A stretch of 7,380 nt of DNA from Acetobacteraceae bacterium (GTDB taxonomy: Bacteria > Pseudomonadota > Alphaproteobacteria > Acetobacterales > Acetobacteraceae), in the NCBI GenBank assembly GCA_019689515.1, contig JADGHI010000181.1, positions 1 through 7,380 of the forward strand, given 5' to 3'. Within the stretch, counting starts at the first letter, position 1. Every line of letters begins with the position of its first letter. The notes under the pieces were generated by a model, which saw only the letters and a list, made by a program, of their open reading frames with translations, did no database searches and was not told the origin of the DNA. Position numbers and translations under genes: made by a program. Shown in pieces: positions 1 through 5,272 of this stretch.

Positions 1-533
1 CGGCCGGGAGGGTCGTTCGGGTCGGAATCGGTTATGCCGCCCCCCCGACGGCTGCGGCCTGGCGGATCGTTCGGATCAGAGTCGGATGACCCCGAGCCAC
101 CACGACCACGGCCGACAGGATCGTTCGGGTCGGAATCCGACACGCCGCTGCCCCGGCCGCGGCCCGGCGGATCGCCCGGATCGGCATCGGACACGCCGCC
201 GCGCCGCGCACCTCGCCCGGAGCCGCCGCGGCCATTGCCTGGCGGGTCATCCGGATCGGAGTCAGTCAGGCCCGAGCCGCGCGGCCGGGAAGGCGCCCCG
301 CCTCCGCGCCCCGCTCCTGGCGGATCGCCCGGATCCGAGTCGGTAAGGCCGCTTCGGCCGCCGCCTCCGTCCTTCGAGCCCGGAGCGGTGCCTGCCTTCG
401 GTCCCTGCGCGACCGCGCCGCGCGGCGCCAGCGCAACGGCCCCCACCGCGGGCACTGCAGCACCAAGGCTCGCCAGGCGCAGGATGAGGAGGCGCCGCGC
501 GAGGCGGGAATCAGGGGGCGGCGAGGCGGACAT
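1..533 (-). CDS. Probable secreted Asp-rich repeat protein (N-terminal part, runs off the left edge)
   Basis: This minus-strand frame is open from the ATG at 533 to the window edge, about 177 codons without a stop. Residues 1-43 look like an export signal: a short polar start, basic LARR, a hydrophobic stretch rich in Leu/Ala, then a possible signal peptidase site AVA|QG. After it come Gly-rich linkers and at least six copies of a DSDPxDPP motif, each usually followed by a Gly/Arg-rich segment such as GRGRGG. The mature protein therefore alternates acidic and basic patches with little hydrophobic content and is probably disordered. I do not recognise a named family; the Asp spacing could suit metal binding but there is no proof. 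The start is not settled by a ribosome site: a GGAG lies about 14 nt before the ATG, and a GTG at 545 is also in frame. The plus-strand frame over the same bases is also open (GGSxGSES repeats) and is the alternative; the signal peptide favours the minus strand. Confidence 0.62.
   Translation of the reverse strand, partial: MSASPPPDSRLARRLLILRLASLGAAVPAVGAVALAPRGAVAQGPKAGTAPGSKDGGGGRSGLTDSDPGDPPGAGRGGGAPSRPRGSGLTDSDPDDPPGNGRGGSGRGARRGGVSDADPGDPPGRGRGSGVSDSDPNDPVGRGRGGSGSSDSDPNDPPGRSRRGGGITDSDPNDPPG
6..341 (-). repeat. Six degenerate 24-nt repeats encoding DSDPxDPP
   Basis: Copies lie at 6-29, 60-83, 114-137, 165-188, 240-263 and 318-341, so start-to-start spacing is 54, 54, 51, 75 and 78 nt, always a multiple of three. 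On the minus strand they read DSDPNDPP, DSDPNDPP, DSDPNDPV, DADPGDPP, DSDPDDPP and DSDPGDPP. Differences between copies are mostly at minus-strand third positions (GAT/GAC, TCC/TCT/TCG, CCT/CCC/CCG/CCA), as expected for old, protein-level repeats rather than recent DNA duplication. The plus frame shares the same wobble base, so this pattern alone does not decide the strand. The array may continue beyond the left edge. Confidence 0.82.
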
Positions 534-565
534 CGAGCGTCGCACGGCTCCAGCGATTTTTAAGC

Positions 566-594
566 ATTCTCCAGTGTGATGCGGGCGGAGACAA
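566..594 (-). promoter_or_regulatory. Candidate promoter of the repeat protein gene
   Basis: On the minus strand TTGTCT (589-594) and GAGAAT (566-571) stand 17 nt apart, each matching four of six bases of the sigma-70 consensus. They lie just upstream of an A/T-rich patch (556-563) that is unusual in this GC-rich window, and would give a leader of roughly 25 nt before the ATG at 533. The match is modest and could be chance. Confidence 0.25.
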
Positions 595-615
595 GCGTGA
601 TGAGAGGAATTCCCC

Positions 616-644
616 TTGCACGTTAGTTCTTGTTTTGTTCATGT
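616..644 (+). promoter_or_regulatory. Candidate sigma-70 promoter overlapped by a LexA-type box
   Basis: A good -35 element TTGCAC (616-621) is followed after 17 nt by a weak -10 element TCATGT (639-644). The LexA-type box at 626-640 fills the spacer and touches the -10 element, the arrangement expected if a bound repressor blocks RNA polymerase. Transcription would begin near 651, so the ATG at 651 could be used on a leaderless transcript, whereas the ATG at 786 would have a leader of about 135 nt. Confidence 0.4.
626..640 (+). promoter_or_regulatory. LexA (SOS) box of the alphaproteobacterial type
   Basis: The sequence GTTCTTGTTTTGTTC is an exact direct repeat GTTC-N7-GTTC. This is the established operator recognised by LexA in alphaproteobacteria such as Caulobacter, Rhodobacter and Sinorhizobium, and the T-rich interior resembles known sites. 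It sits in the intergenic region between two divergent genes and overlaps a candidate plus-strand promoter, so the likely target is the small ORF ending at 860. The divergent repeat protein gene starts 93 nt away on the other side and could also be affected. Binding by LexA is inferred, since lexA itself is outside the window. Confidence 0.6.
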
Positions 645-650
645 TTGCGC

Positions 651-860
651 ATGAGCAGCGCAACCCGGACCGTCGACCCCGGTCTCCACATCCCGCCTCC
701 GCCGCCCCAGGCTCAGCGGATCGGCGTGGCGCCGCACTGCGGTCGCTGGTGGCGCCCGATGACGCGCAGCGCAGTCGAGGAAGCAATGCTCGCCTTCACC
801 CTTGGCCTCGCCTGCTCCTGCGTCCTGGTCGAGCTGGCCCTTTGGTTCGGCGACCGCTGA
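651..860 (+). CDS. Small single-helix membrane protein, probably SOS-regulated
   Basis: The open frame from ATG 651 to TGA 860 encodes 69 residues. Residues 1-45 are polar and Pro-rich (a run of five Pro near residue 16-20, then CGRWWRP); residues 46-69 form one hydrophobic helix, starting MLAFTLGLACSC and ending LWFGDR, so a single inner-membrane span is likely. Nearly all codons end in G or C (about 85 percent) across the whole frame, as expected of coding DNA here. Three starts are possible: 651 (no ribosome site, but next to the predicted transcription start, so perhaps leaderless), 759 (33 aa), and 786 (24 aa), which has the best ribosome site, GAGGAAG ending 2 nt before the ATG with GAGG 5 nt away. 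The LexA-type box lies just upstream. I know no homologue. Size, topology and SOS control recall the Caulobacter division inhibitor SidA, but that is an analogy, not sequence similarity. It might also be no gene at all. Confidence 0.48.
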   Translation: MSSATRTVDPGLHIPPPPPQAQRIGVAPHCGRWWRPMTRSAVEEAMLAFTLGLACSCVLVELALWFGDR

Positions 861-888
861 GGGCGGAGCCGCGCACAGCGCCTGGGCC

Positions 889-938
889 GGCCGCCCTGCG
901 GCGGCGGCCACGCCCCCCGGCCGACTGTTCTCCGGCCG
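889..938. terminator. Possible bidirectional hairpins between convergent genes
   Basis: Between the plus-strand ORF (stop at 860) and the minus-strand oxidoreductase (stop at 939) are two inverted repeats: GGCCGCC (889-895) with GGCGGCC (903-909), loop 7 nt, and CGGCCG (918-923) with CGGCCG (933-938), loop 9 nt, the latter directly after the oxidoreductase stop codon. Neither is followed by a T tract, and such GC-only stems arise easily in this composition, so termination is only a suggestion from position. Confidence 0.22.
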
Positions 939-1745
939 TCAGCCGGCTTGCGCGCCGGCCGCCTCCCTGCGCCGTTCCGCGAGCACGCGGTGAGCATGGC
1001 GCAGCGCCGCCGCCATCTGCGCGGCCGGTACCGCCCCCGAGAACAGCAAGTGGCGATCCAGGACGAAGCTCGGGACGCCGGAGAGCCCGGCGCTGCGCAG
1101 CGCATGGTCCTCCGTCAACACCTCCTCGCGCGCGGCGAAGCCCTCGGTGAAGGCGTCGAGCGTGGCGGCATCGAGCCCCGCCTCCGCGCCGATCGCGGCG
1201 AGGGTGGCGCGGTCGCCGATGTCGCGGCCGTCGTGGAAATAGGCCTGGAAGATCGCTTCCACTACGGCCCCCTGCAACCCTGTGGGCTCGGCCAGGTAAA
1301 TCAGCCGGTGCGCCTCGACGGTGTTGGGCGTGCGGGTCATGCGGTCGTGCCGGAACTCGAGGCCGACGGCGCGGCCCGCCTCCGCCACCTGGGCGTCGAG
1401 CTGGCGCGAGCGCTCGAGACTGCCGAATTTCCGCTCGCGGTAGCGCTGGCGGTCCACGCCCTCCGGCGGCATACCGGGATTGAGCTGGAAGGGCAGCCAG
1501 CGGACCTCGAAGTGCAACCCGTCGCGCGCGGCGAGCTCGGCCAGCGCGAGGTCGAGCTGGCGCTTGCCGATCCAGCACCAGGGGCAGATGGCGTCGGAGA
1601 CGACGTCGAGCCGGCCCGCACTGCCTGCATTGTCGGCGGGGAGGGCCGAGGCACTCTCCGTGGCGGCGCCGGTGGCGCCGGGCTCGCATCCCTCCGCCGT
1701 GCAGACGGCGCCCGTGGCGTCCTCGGGGATCCGGTCGTCGGTCAT
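939..1745 (-). CDS. DsbA-family oxidoreductase, FrnE type
   Basis: The 268-residue protein belongs to the FrnE branch of the DsbA-like thioredoxin-fold family, which oxidises, reduces or isomerises disulfides. The fold begins near residue 45 with LDVVSDAICPWCWIGK; the active-site CPWC has Cys54 and Cys57. An inserted helical domain follows, then the cis-proline loop GVPSFVLD with Pro225. No signal peptide or membrane segment is visible, so it should be cytoplasmic. The first 44 residues are an extension beyond the family core and contain a second cysteine pair, Cys15 and Cys20 (CTAEGC, a CX4C motif). The start at 1745 is chosen because a strong AGGAGG lies 7 nt upstream; an in-frame ATG at 1766 would place that site inside the gene. 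It lies 87 nt after livF on the same strand, so it may share the transporter transcript. The exact substrate is unknown. Confidence 0.9.
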   Translation of the reverse strand: MTDDRIPEDATGAVCTAEGCEPGATGAATESASALPADNAGSAGRLDVVSDAICPWCWIGKRQLDLALAELAARDGLHFEVRWLPFQLNPGMPPEGVDRQRYRERKFGSLERSRQLDAQVAEAGRAVGLEFRHDRMTRTPNTVEAHRLIYLAEPTGLQGAVVEAIFQAYFHDGRDIGDRATLAAIGAEAGLDAATLDAFTEGFAAREEVLTEDHALRSAGLSGVPSFVLDRHLLFSGAVPAAQMAAALRHAHRVLAERRREAAGAQAG

Positions 1746-1752
1746 CTTCGGC

Positions 1753-1758
1753 CCTCCT
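1753..1758 (-). promoter_or_regulatory. Strong ribosome binding site that fixes the oxidoreductase start
   Basis: On the minus strand a perfect AGGAGG lies 7 nt before the ATG at 1745. It selects this start over the in-frame ATG at 1766 and shows the gene can be translated independently of the upstream transporter genes. Confidence 0.8.
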
Positions 1759-1832
1759 GGTGGCATGGAGAGGGTGGGGGCGCCGGACGGATTGCGCCAG
1801 AGGGGATCGCCAAACGCGGCGGTCGCCCCGCA

Positions 1833-2573
1833 TCATACGGCGAGGTAGCGCGCCCGCAGCGCCTCGTCGGCCAGCACCGTCGAGAGCGCGCCTTCCCAGC
1901 GGATCGCGCCGGTCTCGAGGATCAGCGCGCGGTCGCCAACCGCGGCGGCGAAGCGCAGATTCTGCTCCGACAGCAGGACGCCGAGGCCCTCCGCCCGCAG
2001 GGCCCGCACCGCCTCGGCCAGCCGCTCCACGACCACCGGCGCCAGCCCCTCCGAGGGCTCGTCAAGCAGCAGCAGCCGCGGATTGCCCGCGAGCGTGCGG
2101 GCGATGGCGAGCATCTGCTGCTCGCCGCCGCTCATCCGCCCCGCCGGCCGGTCGCGCAGCGCGCCAAGGGAAGGGAACAGCGCGAACAGACGTTCTTCCG
2201 TCCAGCCCGGCGACTGCCCGGCCGGAGGGGGCCGCATCCCGACGGCGATGTTCTCGCGCACCGTGAGCCCGGCGAAGATGCGCCGCTCCTCCGGGACATA
2301 GCCGAGCCCGGCGCGGGCGATGCGGAAGGGCGGCTCGCCGGCGAGGTCGCGCCCCTCGAAGAGCACGCGCCCCGCCGCAGGCGGCACCAGGCCCATGATC
2401 GCCTTGAGCGTCGTGCTCTTGCCGGCACCGTTGCGGCCGAGCAGGACCACCACCTCGCCCGGCGCCACGCTCAGGTTGAGGCCGGCGAGGATGCGCGCGC
2501 GGCCGTAGCGTGCCTCGAGGCCTTCCACCGTGAGCAGGGGTGGCGCAGCCGCTGCCGTTCCTTCGCCGGTCAC
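1833..2573 (-). CDS. livF: HAAT-family ABC transporter ATP-binding protein LivF
   Basis: This 246-residue cytoplasmic ATPase is one of the two nucleotide-binding subunits of the importer encoded here. Visible motifs in order: Walker A GRNGAGKST (46-54), the ABC signature MSGGEQQ (147-153), and Walker B LLLLDEPSEGLAP with Asp171-Glu172. The 'EGLAP' after Walker B and 'LSEQN' in place of the usual switch-histidine segment are hallmarks of LivF rather than LivG. Length is normal for the family. The start is a GTG at 2573 whose last bases overlap the livG stop codon (GTGA), implying translational coupling; a G-rich run lies about 8 nt upstream. The open frame continues much further upstream only because it shadows livG. 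The partner ATPase and the permease lie immediately upstream. Family and role are secure; the transported substrate is not. Confidence 0.96.
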   Translation of the reverse strand: MTGEGTAAAAPPLLTVEGLEARYGRARILAGLNLSVAPGEVVVLLGRNGAGKSTTLKAIMGLVPPAAGRVLFEGRDLAGEPPFRIARAGLGYVPEERRIFAGLTVRENIAVGMRPPPAGQSPGWTEERLFALFPSLGALRDRPAGRMSGGEQQMLAIARTLAGNPRLLLLDEPSEGLAPVVVERLAEAVRALRAEGLGVLLSEQNLRFAAAVGDRALILETGAIRWEGALSTVLADEALRARYLAV

Positions 2574-3343
2574 GCCGCCATCCCCCCGAGGTAAGCGGCG
2601 CGCACGCGCGGATCGGCGCGCACGGCCTCCGGCGCCCCCTCGGCCAGCACCCGGCCGCGGTCGAGCACCACCACGCGGTCGGCGTGGCCGAACACCACGT
2701 CCATGTCGTGCTCGGTGAACAGCACGGCGATGCCGGACTCGCGCGCCAGCCGCGCGACGAGGGCCATCAGCGCGCCGCGCTCGGCCGGGGCCATGCCGGC
2801 GGTCGGCTCGTCCATCAGCAGCAGGCGTGGCGCGCCGGCGAGCGCGACGGCGAGTTCGACCCGCTTGAGGTCGCCATAGGCGAGCACGCCGCAGGCCCGG
2901 TTGGCCTGCTCCGCCATCCCGACCCGCGCGAGCAGCGCCTCGGCCTCGCCGCGCATCGCCTCGCGCGCGGGGCGCCACAGGCCGAACAGGCGCCGGGCCG
3001 CTGAGAGCAGCGCCATCTGCACGTTCTCGCGCACCGTCATCGAGCCGAAGGTCGCCGTGATCTGGAAGGTGCGTCCCACCCCGGCGCGGAAGATGCGGGG
3101 CGGCGGCAGGCCCGTGATGTCCTCGCCGGCGAGCCGCACCGTGCCGGCCTCGGGGCGGAGCTGGCCGCCGATCAGGTTGAAGCAGGTCGTCTTCCCGGCG
3201 CCATTCGGGCCGATCAGAGCGAGCAGCTCGCCCGCATGCACGACGAGCGAGACTCCGTCCACCGCCCGCACCCCGCCGAAGCTGCGGACCAGGCCGCGCG
3301 CTTCGAGGGTGGGGGGAGGGGGGCTGACCGCGGCGCTGCTCAT
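2570..3343 (-). CDS. livG: HAAT-family ABC transporter ATP-binding protein LivG
   Basis: This 257-residue protein is the second ATPase of the importer. Motifs: Walker A GPNGAGKT (45-52), Q-loop in GRTFQIT (Gln94), signature LAYGDLKRVE (from 154), Walker B LLLMDEPTAGMAP with Asp178-Glu179, and switch His212 in FTEHDMD. The C-terminal extension ending in RAAYLG (residues 248-253) is typical of LivG. The signature has Ala-Tyr in place of the usual Ser and lacks the usual Gln after Gly-Asp, a variation seen in this subfamily and compatible with function. The ATG at 3343 overlaps the permease stop codon (ATGA). The preceding bases are pyrimidine-rich and show no Shine-Dalgarno sequence, so translation probably depends on coupling to the permease gene. 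A TTG at 3382 in frame would extend the protein by 13 residues and is less likely. Confidence 0.96.
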   Translation of the reverse strand: MSSAAVSPPPPTLEARGLVRSFGGVRAVDGVSLVVHAGELLALIGPNGAGKTTCFNLIGGQLRPEAGTVRLAGEDITGLPPPRIFRAGVGRTFQITATFGSMTVRENVQMALLSAARRLFGLWRPAREAMRGEAEALLARVGMAEQANRACGVLAYGDLKRVELAVALAGAPRLLLMDEPTAGMAPAERGALMALVARLARESGIAVLFTEHDMDVVFGHADRVVVLDRGRVLAEGAPEAVRADPRVRAAYLGGMAA

Positions 3344-5223
3344 GTCCGGGCGGAGGAGGCGTCCATGCGCGGCTCCCACCAACGGCGCGCCGCGCCGGCG
3401 AGCCCTTCGGGGAAGAACAGCACCAGGACCACGATCGCGAGGCCGAGCACCAGGCGCCAGTGGTCAGTCGCGCGCACCAGTTGCTCCGACAAGCCGGCAT
3501 AGGCGAGGGCGCCCCAGATCGGGCCGGTCACCGTCTGCACCCCGCCGAGCAGCACCATCAGCAGCGCGTCCACGCTACGCGGGATGGCGAGCAGGGTGGG
3601 GAAGACGCTGCCCCGCCCGTAAGCGAAGAGCGCCCCGGCGATGCCAGCCATGGCGGCGGCGAAGGCGAAGGCGAGCCAGCGGACCAGCACCGCCGGGATG
3701 CCGATCGCCGCCGCCCGCGGCTCGCTGTCGCGCAGGGCGCGCAGCGCGTAGCCGAAGGGCGCGTGAACCGCGCGCAGCAGGAGGAAGGCGGCACCAGTGC
3801 AGAGGGCGAGGACGAGATAGGTGAACACCAGCTGGTCGCGCGCCCAGGCGTCGGGCCAGACGCCGAGGATGCCGTTGTCGCCGCCCGTGACCTCGACCCA
3901 TTGGAAGGCGACGGACCAGGCGATCTGCGCGAAGGCGAGGGTGAGCATCGCCGAATAGACCCCCGAGAGCCGCACGCAGAACCACCCGAAGCCAAGCCCC
4001 GCGAGGCCTGCCGCGATCGGCGCGAGGGCGATGCCGGCCGCCATCGGCGCGGCGAGGTGATGGGCCAGCAGCGCCGCCGCATAGGCGCCGATGCCGAAAT
4101 AGGCGGCGTGGCCGAAGCTCGCCATGCCCCCGGGGCCCATCAGGAAATGTAGGCTCGTTGCGAACAGCGTGAAGATGGCGAGGTCGGCGAGGACGCCCAG
4201 CGCATAGTCGCCGAGGAAGGGCGGCAGGGCGAAGGCGAGGGTAAGGGCGGCGTAACCGAGGCGGCGGAGCAGGGCCGGGGCAGGGCGGATCACCGGCGCG
4301 GCCGGGCTGAGGGACGCGACGGGCGCAGCACTGGCCGGTGCGGCGCCGAGCAGGCCGTGCGGCCGCAGCACCAGCACCACCGCCATCACCAGGAAGACCA
4401 GCACCAGGGTGATGCGCGGGAAGACCAGGATGCCGAAGGCATGTAGCTCGCCGATCAGCAGCGCGGCCAGGAAGGCGCCGCCGAGCGAGCCGAGCCCGCC
4501 CACCACCACCACCACGAAGGCCTCGACGATCACCGCGAGGTCCATGTGCAGGTTCACCGACTCACGCGGGAGCTGGAGCGCCCCGGCGAGGCCGGCGAGC
4601 GTCGCTCCGAGGAAGAACACGCCGGTGAACAGCGCGCGCTGGTCCACCCCGAGCGCGCCGACCATCTCGCGGTCCTCGGTTGCGGCGCGGACCAGCACGC
4701 CGAAGCGGGTGCGGTGGAACAGAAGCCAGAGCAGGCCCAGCACCACCGGGCCGAGCACGATCAGGAACAGCTCGTAGCGCGGGAAGCGCAGGCCCAGGAG
4801 GGGAAGCTCCGCCGCGCCGCGCAGCCCCGGCGCGCGCGGGCCGAGCAGGTCCTGCGGCCCCCAGATCCAGAGCGCCAGGTCCTGCACGATCAGGAGCACG
4901 CCGAAGGTTGCGAGCAGCGGAAAGAGCTCGGGCGCCCGGTAGAGCCGGCGCAGGAGCAGCACCTCGATCGCCACGCCGATCAGCCCGACGGCGAGCGCGG
5001 CAAGCAGGACGCCGCCCCAGAAGCCGAGCGGGCCGGCGGACCCGTCGCCGGCGAAGCGCGTGACCAGCGTCCAGCCGATATAGGCCCCGAGCATGTATAG
5101 GCTGCCATGGGCGAAATTGACGATCCGGCTGACGCCGAAGATCACCGTCAGGCCCGAGGCGACGAGGAACAGCGAGGAGGCGCTGGCGAGGCCGTTCAGC
5201 GCCTGGAGGATCAGCGCGTCCAT
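3340..5223 (-). CDS. livHM: Fused LivH-LivM permease of a HAAT-family ABC importer
   Basis: One uninterrupted frame of 627 residues joins the two permease subunits that are usually separate proteins of about 300 residues each. Residues 1-290 are LivH: the typical start MDALILQALNG, the motif VSRIVNFAHGSLYMLGAY (32-49), and the cytoplasmic coupling loop ATEDREMVGALGVD (181-194). Residues 291-320 form an Ala/Pro/Ser-rich linker. Residues 321-627 are LivM: LMGPGGMASFGHAAYFGIGAY (361-381, written in pieces: GPGGMASFGH, YFGIGAY) and the second coupling loop RALRDSEPRAAAIGI. Each half shows about eight hydrophobic spans. The linker is hydrophilic enough to sit in one compartment without an extra span. 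The ATG at 5223 has no good ribosome site nearby; an AGGAGG lies about 25 nt upstream. The gap to the binding-protein gene is 49 nt, and the stop overlaps livG by 4 nt. Such fusions are known in the family. Confidence 0.94.
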   Translation of the reverse strand: MDALILQALNGLASASSLFLVASGLTVIFGVSRIVNFAHGSLYMLGAYIGWTLVTRFAGDGSAGPLGFWGGVLLAALAVGLIGVAIEVLLLRRLYRAPELFPLLATFGVLLIVQDLALWIWGPQDLLGPRAPGLRGAAELPLLGLRFPRYELFLIVLGPVVLGLLWLLFHRTRFGVLVRAATEDREMVGALGVDQRALFTGVFFLGATLAGLAGALQLPRESVNLHMDLAVIVEAFVVVVVGGLGSLGGAFLAALLIGELHAFGILVFPRITLVLVFLVMAVVLVLRPHGLLGAAPASAAPVASLSPAAPVIRPAPALLRRLGYAALTLAFALPPFLGDYALGVLADLAIFTLFATSLHFLMGPGGMASFGHAAYFGIGAYAAALLAHHLAAPMAAGIALAPIAAGLAGLGFGWFCVRLSGVYSAMLTLAFAQIAWSVAFQWVEVTGGDNGILGVWPDAWARDQLVFTYLVLALCTGAAFLLLRAVHAPFGYALRALRDSEPRAAAIGIPAVLVRWLAFAFAAAMAGIAGALFAYGRGSVFPTLLAIPRSVDALLMVLLGGVQTVTGPIWGALAYAGLSEQLVRATDHWRLVLGLAIVVLVLFFPEGLAGAARRWWEPRMDASSART

Positions 5224-5272
5224 GCGGAAGAGGCGGTGGGTCGGCGCCCTCCTGCCCCGGACCGCGGGTGTC

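Noticed and set aside
6..341. CRISPR array
   Set aside because: Repeats are degenerate, spaced in multiples of three and embedded in an open frame with low-complexity spacers, so they are protein repeats.
34..579. Plus-strand 181-residue GGSxGSES repeat protein
   Set aside because: Open but without signal or ribosome site; it is the mirror of the minus-strand DSDPxDPP frame and runs through the A/T-rich putative promoter area. Kept only as the stated alternative.
942..959. GCCGGC inverted repeat as a terminator
   Set aside because: It lies inside the end of the oxidoreductase gene and has no T tract; GC-only stems are common in this sequence.
948..2594. 548-codon plus-strand open frame antisense to the oxidoreductase and livF
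   Set aside because: Shadow of GC-rich codons on the other strand; the minus strand has complete family motifs for two known proteins here.
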